Positions 44,700-55,900 of a DNA stretch of 64,000 nt are shown here, piece by piece. Source of the stretch: Closterium sp. Naga37s-1 (taxonomy: Eukaryota > Streptophyta > Zygnematophyceae > Desmidiales > Closteriaceae); NCBI GenBank assembly GCA_947471745.1, contig CANJKZ010000008.1, forward strand, positions 2,210,001 to 2,274,000. The letters run 5' to 3'. The position numbers and the translations under genes were made by a program. The first letter of the stretch is position 1, and the number at the start of each line of letters is the position of its first letter. Below the pieces are notes generated by a model. That model ran no database searches. It was not told the origin of the DNA and worked only from the letters and a program-made list of their open reading frames with translations.

Positions 44700-45580
44700 T
44701 TTTTTTAGTGACCCTCCGTGTCGCCCCTTGCGGCCCCGCCGCCCTCCCTTCGCGGCCCCGCCACCCTACTAACGCGGCCCCGCCGCCCTTCCTTCGCGGC
44801 CCCGCCGCCCTGCTCGCGCGGCCCAGCCGCCCTCTGCTTCGCGGCCCCGCTGCCCTGCTCACGCGGCCCCGCCGCCCTCTGCTACGCGGCCCCGCCGCCC
44901 TGCTACAGCGGCCCCGCCGCCCTCACGTCGCGGCCCGCCCGCCCTCTGCTTCGCGGCCCCGCCGCCCTGCTCACGCGGCCCCGCCGCCCTGCTCACGCGG
45001 CCCCGCCGCTCTCTGCTAAGCAGCCCCGCCGCCCCACTACAGCGGCCCCGCCGCCCTCACGTCGCGGCCCGCCCGCCACCCTACCTGCGGCCCGCCCGCC
45101 GCCCTACCTGCGGCCCGCCCGCCACCCTACCTGCGGCCCGCCCGCCGCCCTACCTGCGGCCCGCCCGCCGCCCTACCTGCGGCCCGCCCGCCGCCCTACT
45201 TGCGGCCCTACCGCCGCCCTCCCTGCGGCCCGCCCGCCGCCCTACTTGCGGCCCTACCGCCGCCCTACCTGCGGCCCGCCCGCCGCCCTCCTTGCGGCCC
45301 TACCGCCGCCCAACCTGCGGCCCTACCGCCGCCCTACCTGCGGGAGCCGCCTAGCAGCAGAACCGCCGGGAGCCAAGCCGCCCTGCCGCCGAGCCGCCCG
45401 GGAGCCGAGCCGCCCTGCAGCCGAGCCGCCCGGGAGCCGAGCCGCCCTGCCGCCGAGCCGCCCGGGAGCCGAGCCGCACTGCCGCCGAGCCGCCCAACAG
45501 CCGAGCCGCCCAGCAGCCGAGCCGCCCTGCCGCCGAGCCGCTGAGCAGCCGAGCCGCCCTACTGCCGAGCCGCCCGACCT
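44700..45580 (+). repeat. Copia-4 leader: three successive GC-rich arrays
   Basis: Repeats based on 'cgcggccccgccgccct' (44740-45060) give way to 'cctgcggcccgcccgccgcc' (45060-45340) and then 'gagccgcccgggagccgagc' (45370-45560). The last resembles the complement of the Copia-1 leader array. I infer untranslated leader. Confidence 0.85.
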
Positions 45581-46069
45581 GCCCTGTCCGGTGAGCACAT
45601 CCCCACTGTCACTGCGTGCCCTTCCCCTACTGCTTGCACTGCTCGTCTGTCGTCGTCATGGCTACCCCTAGTGTCCTCGCTTTTGACGCTGAGGGTCGAG
45701 CCATTGACTTTGAGGTCTGGGTCGACGACCTGCAGCTGTTCTTACAGTGCGATAGGGCGGACGGTCTTTCCCTCTTTGACCTCACCTCTGGCGCCTCTCC
45801 TGCCCCTGCTACTGATGCTGACCCCACTGTTCGCTCTCAGTGGGCCACCCGCGATGCTGCTGCACGTCTTGCTGTGCGTCGCCACCTGCCTACCACTGAG
45901 CGCGCGCACTTTAGTCAGTACAAGAGTGCTCAGACCTTGTACGACGCTGTAGTTGCGCGCTACTCTTCCCCTGCCACTGCTGCCCTGAGCCGCCTCATGC
46001 TACCGTACCTCTTTCCTGACCTTACTGCCTTTCCCACTGTCGCTGACCTCATTACGCACCTCCGCACTA

Positions 46070-49000
46070 GTGACACTCGCTACCGCGCCGCCCTTCCTGC
46101 TGAGTTCTGCGCCAAGAACCCCCCCCCCCATGTACATCACTCTCTATTACATAGTCACACGCCTCCCTGACTCCCTTCGCGTAGTCAGGGACCACTACCT
46201 CTCGGTCTGTCCCACCACTCTCACTGTCGACCTCCTCGAGAAGTCCCTCCTGGCGGCGGAGAAGAGCATCGTCGCTGTAGGAGCCTCTCGTGGTGACCCT
46301 CGCACCCCCATCTTTGAGGGGTGTTCTCCTTCCCCCCTGCTGCCCTCTGTTGCCTCTGCTGCTGCTGCCGACCTGCTTGGTCTTGAGTCGGTCTGCGCGG
46401 CGTCTGCCCCTAGCGGGAGACGCCGCCCTGGCAGGGGCAAGGGGGGCAAGGGCGCGGGTGGAGCTGGCGGGGGCGGTGGAGGAGGCGGTGGAGGCGGAGG
46501 AGGGAGTGGGGGTGGCGGTGGGAGTGGTGGCAGGGGCGGTGGTGGCGGTGGCAGCAGCGGAGGAGGAGGCGGTGGTGGCGGCAGCGGTGGGAGCGGAGGC
46601 AGCGGTGGTGGTGGAGGTGGAGGCAGCGGTGGCGGAGGGGGTGGAGCTGGTCGGGGTGGTGCCCCGCTGCGTAGCGGCCCTGGTGGTGGCCAGCGTCAGC
46701 AGCAGCAGCAGCAGCAGCGTTCGCGGGACATCCCCCCGCCCCAGCAGCTCCGTGAGTGGTACACGCAGCGTCAGCGGGGTGGGGGTTTTGGTCCGTGCAC
46801 CTACGTCCTTCGTTCCGGTGACCGAGCGGGTGAGCAGTGTGGGGGTGCGCACCCCACTCAGCGCTGCTTTGGCCGCCTGACGGACGCTTGGCGTCAGCAG
46901 TTCCCCGAGGCCAGTGAGATTCCCCGTTGGGGAGAGCTGTCTAGGGCTGGCGTAGCTGTCTTTGATCTTGACTTTGATGCTATCCTTGCTGCCATGTATG
47001 CTGTGACTATTAGTGAGGAGGGTGACTGTTACCAGTGTTTCCCGCCCGACCCGGGCATTGGTACTGCTGCGCCAGGTACTTCTGCGGCTGCTGCTCTAGG
47101 TGCCAGTGCGTCTGCACTCTCAGGTACTGGTGAGGCTGCGCTCTCAGGTACTGCGTCGGCTTCGGCCTCCCTCACCTTCACACTTGACTTAGGGGCTTCT
47201 CGCTCCTTCTTTCGAGACCGCACCACACTCACGCCGCTTGGCCGGCCGGTTGCAGTCTCCCTGGCTGACCCCTCTGGGGGTCCTGTCCTCTCTCACTTCT
47301 CCACTGTCCTCCCGTGTCCGGCTGCCCCCTCGGGCACCTTGTCTGGTCTGTACCTCCCCTCGTTCTCGACGAACTTGGTGAGTGGTGCTGACCTGCAGGA
47401 TGCGGGGGTTCACCAGTTTACTCCTGCGAGTCAGCGGGTGACCCACTGCTCGGATGCCCGCACAGGCCGACACCTGGCCACGTTCTCGCGTCGGCCAGGG
47501 TCGAGTCTCTACACACTGACCACTGCGTCTCCTCCTGTCCCTGCGTCTGGCCAGGTAGCTGCGTCGGGTCAGGTGTTTGCTGCTGCGTCCAGGTCTGGTC
47601 CTGAGTCTGCCCCCTGCTCGTGTCGCCGCCTGTCTCACGAGACTCTCCTGTGGCACCACCGTCTTGGCCACCCCTCCTTGCTTCGTCTTCGGGGCATGGC
47701 TTCCCGTGTCCTTGTCTCTGGTCTTCCCCGGTCTCTCCCTCCCCTTCCTTCGGGACCCGGACCTTCTTGTGTCCCCTGTGTCGAGGGGCGGCTCCGGGCT
47801 GCCCCTCACTCCTCCCAGTTTCCCCCGACAGAGGCTCCTCTGCAGACGCTTCACATGGACGTGTGGGGCCCCGCCCGCGTCCGTGGGCAGGGTCACGAGC
47901 GCTACTTCCTGCTGGTGGTTGACGACTACTCGCGTTACACCACAGTCTTCCCCTTGCGCAGCAAGGGTGATGTCACTGAGGTGTTGATCGACTGGATCCG
48001 CGCAGCTCGTCTCCAGCTCAGGAGGAGCTTCGGCTCGGACTTTCCTGTTCTGCGTCTGCACTCTGACCGAGGTGGAGAGTTCTCCTCTGGCCTTCTGCGA
48101 GCCTACTGTCGTGCACGAGGCATCCGCCAGACCTTTACGCTTCCGGACTCTCCACAGCAAAATGGGATTGCTGAGCGCCGCATTGGCATGGTCATGGACG
48201 TCGCTCGTACGTCCATGATGCATGCGGCTGCCCCCCATTTTCTGTGGCCGTTTGCGGTTCGGTACGCGGCGCATCAGATCAACCTTCACCCCAGGGTCTC
48301 CCGGCCGGAGACCTCTCCAGCTCTGCTGTGGACGGGGAAGGTCGGCGATGCGTCTGCGTTCCGTGTCTGGGGATCTCGGGCGTTTGTCCGTGACTTGTCT
48401 GCGGACAAGCTGTCCCCTCGTGCTGCTCCCTGTGTCTTCCTCGGCTTCCCCCCTGACGCTCCAGGGTGGCAGTTCTACCACCCCTCCTCTCGTCGTGTTC
48501 TGTCCTCCCAGGACGTCACGTTCGACGAGTCAGTCCCCTTCTACCGCCTCTTCCCCTACCGCACTCCTTCCCTCCCCCCGCCACCGCACTTCCTTGTGCT
48601 AGGTCCCCCCCCGGTAGACCCCCTTCCCCCTCAGGGTCCTGCCCCTTCAGGTGTGTCCCAGGTAGACGCAGTCGAGCCGGTCGAGGTTGCTGGTGACTCT
48701 GGTCCTGCTGCGGGTGCTGAGCCTGGGGGTGCTGAGTCTGGGGGTGCTGAGCCTGGGGGTACTGCGACTGGGGGTGCTGAGCCTGGGGGTGCGGAGTCTG
48801 GGAGTGCTGAGCCTGGGGGTGCTGCGACTGGGGGTGCTGAGCCTGGGGGTGCGGAGTCTGGGGGTGCTGAGCCGTGGGGTGCTGCTACTGGGGGTGCTGA
48901 GCCAGGGGGTGCTGCGTCTGGAGGTGCTGAGCCTGGAGCTGCGGAGCCTGCGGCCACTGGACCTCCCCTTGTGGCGTCTGGCGGTGCGGGACCTGGCGGT

Positions 49001-51580
49001 TCTCCGGGTGCTTCGCCTCGGCGGGAGCCCCTCTCTCCACAGGAGCTGCGCGAGTGGTTTGCCCGGCGCTGGAGGCGTGCTGCTGGAGCTGGAGGTTCTT
49101 CGGCTACTGAGGGTGCTGGTGCCGCGGGTCCCGGAGGTGCTGGAGCTGGAGCTGCTGAGGGTGTTGGCGCTGAGGCTACTGCTGTCGGTCCTGGAGGCGG
49201 TCCTGCTGGGGGTGCTACTGGTGCTGCTGGAGGTCCTGGAGCTGGAGGTGCTGCTGGCGCTGGTGCTCCCGCTTGGGGTACTGGTGCTGTCCCTGCTGTG
49301 TCTGGAGTCGCCGCGCGGCCTAGACCGTACTTCGTTCCGCTCCTTCAGCAGGTTCTTGGTCTCCCGCCTTCTACTGGTCCTCCTCCTCCCTTAGAGTGTC
49401 CACAGCCTGTCCTGTCGCAGTTCCAGTTACAGCCGGCCTCCCCACTGCCCGCTCCTTCTCCCTACACTGGTCCTACTGGAGGTCTTGCTGAGCGTCGTGA
49501 GCCTGCGTCTCGTCCTGCGTCGCCTGTCCGTGCTGCTCGCACTAGTGGTCGTGGTTCGCGTCAGCGTCCTCCTCCTGTCCCTGGCACGCACCGGATGTCT
49601 CTGCGTCCGTCCACTGCTCCTCTGCGTGCCCCTTTGCCTTCTCCTCCTGAGTCCTCTCTTCCTGCTCTTCCTGACCCGGAGTCGGACTCTCTTCGTGCTG
49701 CTAGTCCTGCTGTCACACGTCTCCTTGCTACTGTCGTCACTGACCCCTCTTTTGAGTCCACTGCTGCGTCTGCACTTGTTGCTGAGCTCGTCGACTTTGC
49801 TGCTTGCTGTCGTCTAGACTACGCTGCCGGTCTTGTTGCTGAGTCTGCGTCTGTCTGTCCTCCGTCCGTCGGGGGTGAGTGTGCTCTTGGCACGGACGTC
49901 CTTGAGGACAGGCAGGAGGAGTTCCGGTGTCTGGCTGCTGCTTCACCTCATCTCGCGTCCGTACTACTTGCCCCTGAGGGAGACCCGGATGCACTAGACA
50001 TCCCGACTCCGCGCTCTTACGCGGAGGCCGTAGAGGGTCCCTACTCCTCTCAGTGGCAGGCAGCTATGGATGCAGAGATGGCGTCCTGGAAGTCCACAGG
50101 CACCTACGTTGACGCGGTTCCCCCTCCTGGGGCGAACATCGTCAGTGGCATGTGGATCTTCAGGGTGAAGCGGCCGCCGGGCTCTCCACCTGTCTTCAAG
50201 GCGCGGTACGTCGCTCGTGGCTTCAGTCAGCGGCAGGGAGTTGACTACTTTCAGACCTTCTCTCCCACCCCGAAGATGACCACTCTTCGGGTGCTGCTGC
50301 ACATAGCCGCTCAGCGCGACTACGAGCTCCACTCTCTTGACTTCAGTACTGCTTTCTTGCAGGGTAGCCTGCACGAGGAGATCTGGCTGCGCCGTCCACC
50401 TGGCTTCACTGGGACTTTTCCTCCTGGCACCCAGTGGAGCCTCCGACGGCCAGTCTACGGTCTCCGCCAGGCACCGCGTGAGTGGCACGACACACTGAGG
50501 ACTACGCTTGCGGCTCTTGGGTTTGCTCCCTCTACTGCTGACCCGTCGTTGTTTCTGCGCACCGACACTTCTTTGCCGCCGTTCTACGTCCTCGTGTACG
50601 TCGACGACTTGGTCTTTGCCACAGCTGACACTGCTGGACTAGCCTACGTGAAGTCCGAGCTGCAGAAGAGACACACGTGCACAGACCTGGGTGAACTGCG
50701 CAGCTACCTTGGCTTGCAGATCACTCGGGACAGAGCACGCCGCACCATTACCTTGACTCAGTCACACATGGTGCAGCAGGTCCTTCAGCGCTTCGGCTTC
50801 ACGTACTCCTCGCCTCAGGCCACTCCTCTGTCTACTCGCCACTCGCTCTCAGCTCTGCCTTCGGATGAGTCCGTAGAGTCGAGTGGCCCGTACCCAGAGC
50901 TTGTTGGCTGCCTCATGTACCTGATGACCTGCACACGACCTGACCTTGCATACCCTCTTAGCATTCTTGCACGCTATGTTGCTCCTGGGAGACACCGACC
51001 AGAGCACATGGCTGCAGCTAAGAGGGTGTTGCGCTACTTGTGCAGTACGTCGGGCATGGGGCTAGTGCTTGGAGGGCGGAGTCCAGTGGTCCTCACTGGG
51101 CACGCGGACGCTTCTTGGGCAGACGACCAGGCTACACAGCGGTCGTCGCAGGGTTACACCTTCAGTCTTGGTTCCGGCTCTGTCTCGTGGCGGGCTACTC
51201 GCTCGTCCTCTGTTCTCAGCTCCAGTTGTGAGGCTGAGATCTACGCCGGGGCCATGGCTGCACAGGAGCTTCGCTGGCTCACCTACCTGCTGACTGACCT
51301 TGGAGAGCCGCCTCGTTCTCCTCCAGTGCTGTACGTAGACAACAAGGCCATGCTGGCCTTGTGTCGAGAGCAGCGCTTGGAGCACAGAACGAAGCACATT
51401 GCTCTCCGTTACTTTCTTGCTCGTGAGCTGCAGCAGCGTGGTCAGTTGCGACTTGCTTACGTGGCCTCTGAGGCCAACACTGCTGATGTGTTCACCAAGG
51501 CACTTGCGCCTTGTGACCATCAGCGCTTCTGCACCCAGCTGGGTCTTGTACCTGTCTTGCCTCACTTGCTCTCTTCTTGA
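46070..51580 (+). CDS. Copia-4 gag-pol reading frame (retroelement polyprotein)
   Basis: This 1836-codon frame holds, in order, the gag tail (SDTRYRAALP is shared with the gag frame upstream), a Gly-rich linker (about 46450-46680), a stretched zinc knuckle (46795-46870), protease (TLDLGAS near 47180), GAG-pre-integrase (LLWHHRLGHPS near 47645), integrase (MDVWGP, LHSDRGGEF, PQQNGIAERRIG), a hinge of GGAEPGGAES-type repeats (48710-48950), reverse transcriptase (ARYVARGFSQ, then VLVYVDDLVFA near 50590) and RNase H (TGHADASWADDQA to ANTADVFTKAL). It acts in retrotransposition only. It looks whole over this span. Confidence 0.93.
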   Translation: MTLATAPPFLLSSAPRTPPPMYITLYYIVTRLPDSLRVVRDHYLSVCPTTLTVDLLEKSLLAAEKSIVAVGASRGDPRTPIFEGCSPSPLLPSVASAAAADLLGLESVCAASAPSGRRRPGRGKGGKGAGGAGGGGGGGGGGGGGSGGGGGSGGRGGGGGGSSGGGGGGGGSGGSGGSGGGGGGGSGGGGGGAGRGGAPLRSGPGGGQRQQQQQQQRSRDIPPPQQLREWYTQRQRGGGFGPCTYVLRSGDRAGEQCGGAHPTQRCFGRLTDAWRQQFPEASEIPRWGELSRAGVAVFDLDFDAILAAMYAVTISEEGDCYQCFPPDPGIGTAAPGTSAAAALGASASALSGTGEAALSGTASASASLTFTLDLGASRSFFRDRTTLTPLGRPVAVSLADPSGGPVLSHFSTVLPCPAAPSGTLSGLYLPSFSTNLVSGADLQDAGVHQFTPASQRVTHCSDARTGRHLATFSRRPGSSLYTLTTASPPVPASGQVAASGQVFAAASRSGPESAPCSCRRLSHETLLWHHRLGHPSLLRLRGMASRVLVSGLPRSLPPLPSGPGPSCVPCVEGRLRAAPHSSQFPPTEAPLQTLHMDVWGPARVRGQGHERYFLLVVDDYSRYTTVFPLRSKGDVTEVLIDWIRAARLQLRRSFGSDFPVLRLHSDRGGEFSSGLLRAYCRARGIRQTFTLPDSPQQNGIAERRIGMVMDVARTSMMHAAAPHFLWPFAVRYAAHQINLHPRVSRPETSPALLWTGKVGDASAFRVWGSRAFVRDLSADKLSPRAAPCVFLGFPPDAPGWQFYHPSSRRVLSSQDVTFDESVPFYRLFPYRTPSLPPPPHFLVLGPPPVDPLPPQGPAPSGVSQVDAVEPVEVAGDSGPAAGAEPGGAESGGAEPGGTATGGAEPGGAESGSAEPGGAATGGAEPGGAESGGAEPWGAATGGAEPGGAASGGAEPGAAEPAATGPPLVASGGAGPGGSPGASPRREPLSPQELREWFARRWRRAAGAGGSSATEGAGAAGPGGAGAGAAEGVGAEATAVGPGGGPAGGATGAAGGPGAGGAAGAGAPAWGTGAVPAVSGVAARPRPYFVPLLQQVLGLPPSTGPPPPLECPQPVLSQFQLQPASPLPAPSPYTGPTGGLAERREPASRPASPVRAARTSGRGSRQRPPPVPGTHRMSLRPSTAPLRAPLPSPPESSLPALPDPESDSLRAASPAVTRLLATVVTDPSFESTAASALVAELVDFAACCRLDYAAGLVAESASVCPPSVGGECALGTDVLEDRQEEFRCLAAASPHLASVLLAPEGDPDALDIPTPRSYAEAVEGPYSSQWQAAMDAEMASWKSTGTYVDAVPPPGANIVSGMWIFRVKRPPGSPPVFKARYVARGFSQRQGVDYFQTFSPTPKMTTLRVLLHIAAQRDYELHSLDFSTAFLQGSLHEEIWLRRPPGFTGTFPPGTQWSLRRPVYGLRQAPREWHDTLRTTLAALGFAPSTADPSLFLRTDTSLPPFYVLVYVDDLVFATADTAGLAYVKSELQKRHTCTDLGELRSYLGLQITRDRARRTITLTQSHMVQQVLQRFGFTYSSPQATPLSTRHSLSALPSDESVESSGPYPELVGCLMYLMTCTRPDLAYPLSILARYVAPGRHRPEHMAAAKRVLRYLCSTSGMGLVLGGRSPVVLTGHADASWADDQATQRSSQGYTFSLGSGSVSWRATRSSSVLSSSCEAEIYAGAMAAQELRWLTYLLTDLGEPPRSPPVLYVDNKAMLALCREQRLEHRTKHIALRYFLARELQQRGQLRLAYVASEANTADVFTKALAPCDHQRFCTQLGLVPVLPHLLSS

Positions 51581-51785
51581 CCTTGCTTGTACTGTTACAT
51601 ATATATACCTGCTCTTGCTTGTCTAGCTCTATATATATATGTGTACTCCTGCATGTGAACTGGCCTTGTGGCCTTGTCGTTGTGCTCGGACTGTGTGGTG
51701 ACTTTGTGATCCACCCTGAGCTTGCTCTGCTTTGCTTGACTGGTCTTGTGACCCCTTGTTCTCCCCCACTTTGCCTATGGGGGTG

Positions 51786-51921
51786 TGTCAGAACATTATA
51801 TAGCTTATGCTGTTGTGTAGGCTATAGTGGGGTATCCCATAAGGGGTACAACCCAATTAGGGTTTCCTATTTGTACTCACTTCATTTCATAGTTCACCCA
51901 TTCTCGTTCTTCATTTTCACA
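51786..51921 (+). repeat. 3' LTR of Copia-4
   Basis: 136 bp, nearly identical to the 5' LTR and followed by the CGAGC duplication. Confidence 0.95.
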
Positions 51922-52972
51922 CGAGCTTCACTCTCTTGACTTCAGCACAGCTTTCTTACAGGGCACTCTGCACGAGGAGATCTGGTTGCCCCGCCCACCT
52001 GGATTCACTGGGTCGTTTCCCGCAGGTACCCAGTGGAGCCTCCGGCGGCCAGTCTACGGTCTCCGCCAGGCGCCTCGTGAGTGGCACGACACACTGAGCA
52101 TGACACTTGCGGCTCTTGGGTTTGCTCCTTTGACTGCTGACCCGTCGCTGTTTCTACGCACCGACACTTCGCTGCTGCCGTTCTACATCCTCGTGTACGG
52201 CGACGACTTGGTTTTTGCCACTGCTGACACGCAGGCACTGGCCCTTGTGAAGAAGGAGGTGCAGAAGAGACACACGTGCACAGACCTGGGTGAGCTGTGC
52301 AGCTATCTTGGCTTGCAGATCACTCGGGACAGAGCACGGCGCACCATCACCTTGACTCAGTCACACATGGTGCAGCAGGTCCTTCAGCGCTTCGGCTTCC
52401 GGTTCTCCTCGCCACAGTCCACTCCTCTGCCTACAGGTCACTCGCTCTCAGCTCCACCTTCGGACGAGTCCGTAGAGCCGAGTGGCCCATATCCAGAGCT
52501 TGTGGGCTGCCTCATGTACCTGATGACCTGCACTCGACCTGACCTTGCTTACCCTCTTAGCATCCTTGCGCGCTACTTTGCGCCCGGGAGACACCGACCA
52601 GAGCACTGGGAGGTTGCTAAGAGGGTGTTGCGCTACTTGTGCAGTAAATGAGGCATGGGGCTCGTGCTTGGAGGACTGGTTCCAGTTGTCCTCATTGGAC
52701 ACGCAGACGCTTCTTAGGTTGACGACTTGGCTACGCAGAGGTCGTCACAGGTTTACACCTTCAGCCTTGGCTCCGGCTCTGTTTCTTGGCGGTCTACCCG
52801 CTCGTCTTCGGTTCTCAGCTCCAGTTGTGAGGCTGAGATCTACCCAGGGGCCATGGCTGCACATGAGTTACGCTGGCTCACCTACCTGCTGACCGATATG
52901 GGAGAGCGGCCTCGTTCTCCTCCAGTTATGTACGTAGACAACAAGGCCATGATTGCCTTGTGTCAGGAGCAC

Positions 52973-55900
52973 GGTCATCGGGCTGGTTATCCCCGCCATA
53001 TTCGGGATAAACCGCCGTACATAACACGAACCCCTGGAAATTCCGTGACATTAGTCGGGGCCTTCCACTCCTAGATGGCCTTGGGTCGAGCTTGATGCCA
53101 TCGCGAGAGATGACGTGCCCCAAAAACTCTTTCTTTTAAAAAACTCACACTTAGAACCCTTGGTGATGAGGCGGTTGTTTTGAAGGCGCTTAAAAACTTC
53201 GTCGAGGTCACGAGGGTGTTGCTCATGTGTCCTGCAAAAAGTCAGGATATTGTCCAAACAGACGATTACACACTTGTTGAGTAGGTCGCAAAACACCCTG
53301 TTCATGGTCAGTTGGAATGTGGAAGGCGCATCTGTAAGGCTGAAAGGCATCACTGTAAATTCGTACGAGCCGTAGCGGGTTCGGAAGGCGGTGCTGTGAC
53401 AGTCATCAGTGAAGACTATGATCTGGTGGTAACCGCCGCATAGGCAATCTTCGAGAAATAGCAAGCGCCGAGCAGTTGGTCGAGCAGATCGTCGGTGCGT
53501 AGGATGGGATATCGAGATTTGATGGTAACCCGGTTGAGCGCGATAGTCGATGCATATTCGAATGCCGCCGTCCTTTTTAGGAGCGAACAGGATCCGCGTA
53601 GCAAATGGCGAAGTACTGGGCCTGATGAAACTTCATTTTCCAACATTGCTTCAGTTTGGCTTCGAAGCTCCGTGAGGTCGGGCTGAGTAAGCCGCCACTG
53701 TGTATGAACTTCAGTTGCGAGCCGGGCTCAAGGGTGATTTTGTGGTCCTCGGATCGTTCGGGTGGTAGGCCAGGTGGCAGGTTGTCGGGGAAAATACCAG
53801 GATATTGCCGAATCAGCTGCGCTAGCTTGGGTGGTACAATTGCAATCAACTTATCGATGTCGCTTCCGTCCGTGTCGGCTACCATCTTGCGCAGATGAAC
53901 GGCGTACAACTGCGCACCTCTGTTGACGTGGCGTAAAACTGTGATGGCTTTGCCACATGTAGACTTGATGTAGTCCAAAGTCCACGCGATGCTAAATAGC
54001 CCCTCATATGAATAATGCTACACTATCTTGTCGTCCAGTCGATTATCGGGTTGTTCCCTCGCAGCCAATCGCGCCTCACGAGCATGTCGCATCCATCCAA
54101 CATGGTCGCAAGAAAATTCATGTTGAAACCGAAATCGCCGCAAACGATCCGCACAGCCTGTATTTCTTCCTTAATCGCTAGAGGCGTCCCATCCACTAGG
54201 CGAGCGTCAATCTCGGGCAGACACATGTCAAGCGGTAACATTATTTGTCATTGTTCTCATCAGGTTGTAAAGGCTATGGCTAGCCCCACCATTGACGAAC
54301 ATTTTTTTTCTCTTAACAAACGTGCCAACAACCATCACAAGGTGATCCACATGTTCAACCCCGTTGTTAGTCAGAGTGCGATCAATTGCATGAATCGGAA
54401 CCACGACTCGGTGGGGATGGTGGTGTTTGTGCGAAAGAGCACAGTCAGTAAGGGGTCCTTCTGTTACTAACACTTCCCATTTTTCTGCTCTTTTCCGTCG
54501 TTCCTCTTTCCCTGCGTCTTGTCGGGGCAGTCTTTAGCCTTATGACACGGCTTCCAGCACTTAATACACAACCCTGTAAAAGGGCGGTTTGGCGCATGGA
54601 CCCCGTTAATCGTGACTCGTTGGGTCTGTCCATGTAATTCGTTTCCCTCCTAAGAACTCGATCTCGCCCAATGGATCAGCGCGTCTGTAGTTTCGGCCAA
54701 TCGGTCGGCTTCTTTGAAATTAGTTGGATGTCTTCGGCGCACTTCGTACTGTATCTTATATTTGAGGCCGCTGATACTGTATATCTATCTAGCCGTTCAG
54801 CTTCCGCCATGTCATCCACATGATTTGCGAGCACCATAAACGATGCCATGTAGTCTTGAACACATGCCAACTGCGACCAGGTATGCAACTTCATGTAAGC
54901 GTGCTCCGAGGCGGATACATGCTCGAAACACTCTCGTAAGGCCGTGCCTCACTCTTTCTACATGCGAATTGTGGTCACACTGAATATTGATGATGCCAGT
55001 CTGTTAGTAAAGACCAAAGTCCCGTATGCCGCATGTGTTCCACCTGTCGGGGTCCACGTGCCCAAGGATCGGCGCCATCAATCCAGCGTCGGGCCTCGAA
55101 GTAGCGATATCGTGCAATTAATGCGCGAGGGATCATTGGTAACGTTCGCAGCAGTAAATAAGACCTCCACCTCTTAACTATTGTATTCTTGTCCGTAGGG
55201 TTGAACGGGGGCGGGCTCGCGGGTTTAATCTTAAATGTTGTGACTGCAATTGATGTCGTCTCCGTTTGCCGCCTATCATTTTCTTCGAAGCCGCATGTGA
55301 GCTCCTCAAATGGGTCGCTGCTCGGCGCTAGTTTGTTGACTTCGCCTTCTTTGCTGGGCGACTCCACGCGCACTTCACCTCGCGCTTGGTGTAGCTCGGT
55401 GATTTCTTCACGTAGTCGCTTCATTCTTATCGTTAACGACTTCATTTCGGACTGCACTTCCACCACTTGCTGCATCAACGCGCTAAATGATGCCTGATCC
55501 ATTTGTTGCTAGCTACGTATAGTAGGCAACTGGGTATCCTTGGCTATCCAAAATAGTGCAAGCGCAATAGCTATCAGGGTCGGGCAAGTTTAATTTAATA
55601 AACCTTGCTACACAGCTTTGTAGACCACTGTGCACACCACACCCGTACCACTAAACTACCCTAAAAAGGCGAGGTGAGCTAGCAAAGTAGCTTGGATACC
55701 AAGTGTGATGAGTTGTTCAACAGATTTGCGCGGAATAACAAAGAACGAAGCTGCAAAAATATGGGCTGACGATACAACGAATTACTCAGGATAACGTAGC
55801 GAGCTAACCTAGATAGGAGGGAACCTCAGGAATACGAAATTGTGCGCATGTTAGGCAAGGGAAAACCGAAAGCGACGCGAGGCAGGTTTGGTGTCGAGTT

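Larger units (their letters stand above)
44494..51921 (+). mobile_element. Copia-4: young, nearly whole Ty1/Copia element nested in Copia-3
   Basis: The LTRs (44494-44624 and 51786-51921) differ by one substitution and one 5-bp indel, the least of any pair here, so this is the youngest large insertion. The target duplication CGAGC is perfect (44489-44493 and 51922-51926), and the Copia-3 reading resumes directly after it. The primer site TGGAATCAGAGC follows LTR1 and the purine tract tatgggggtg precedes LTR2. A GC-rich leader precedes gag (from 45658), and a very long gag-pol frame runs to 51580. The element looks almost whole, with about one break. Confidence 0.96.
39776..52972 (+). mobile_element. 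Copia-3: Ty1/Copia element, 3' LTR not present, split by Copia-4
   Basis: The 5' LTR (39776-39907) is followed by the primer site TGGTTTCAGAGC, a GC-rich repetitive leader, gag (about 40540-41690, with a Gly-rich linker at 41190-41420 and a stretched zinc knuckle near 41530-41610), protease (TLDSGAS near 41880), integrase (42515-42850), an Ala/Gly/Glu-rich hinge (43360-44030) and reverse transcriptase. Copia-4 sits in the RT region, after which RT and RNase H resume (51927-52972) and stop against Gypsy sequence. It is the same broad family as Copia-1 and -4. It inserted into a Gypsy element and is broken at several points. Confidence 0.92.

Noticed and set aside
45200-45598. Arg/Pro/Ala-rich open frames in the Copia-4 leader
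   Set aside because: Tandem repeats of the untranslated leader; frames are open on both strands because of composition.
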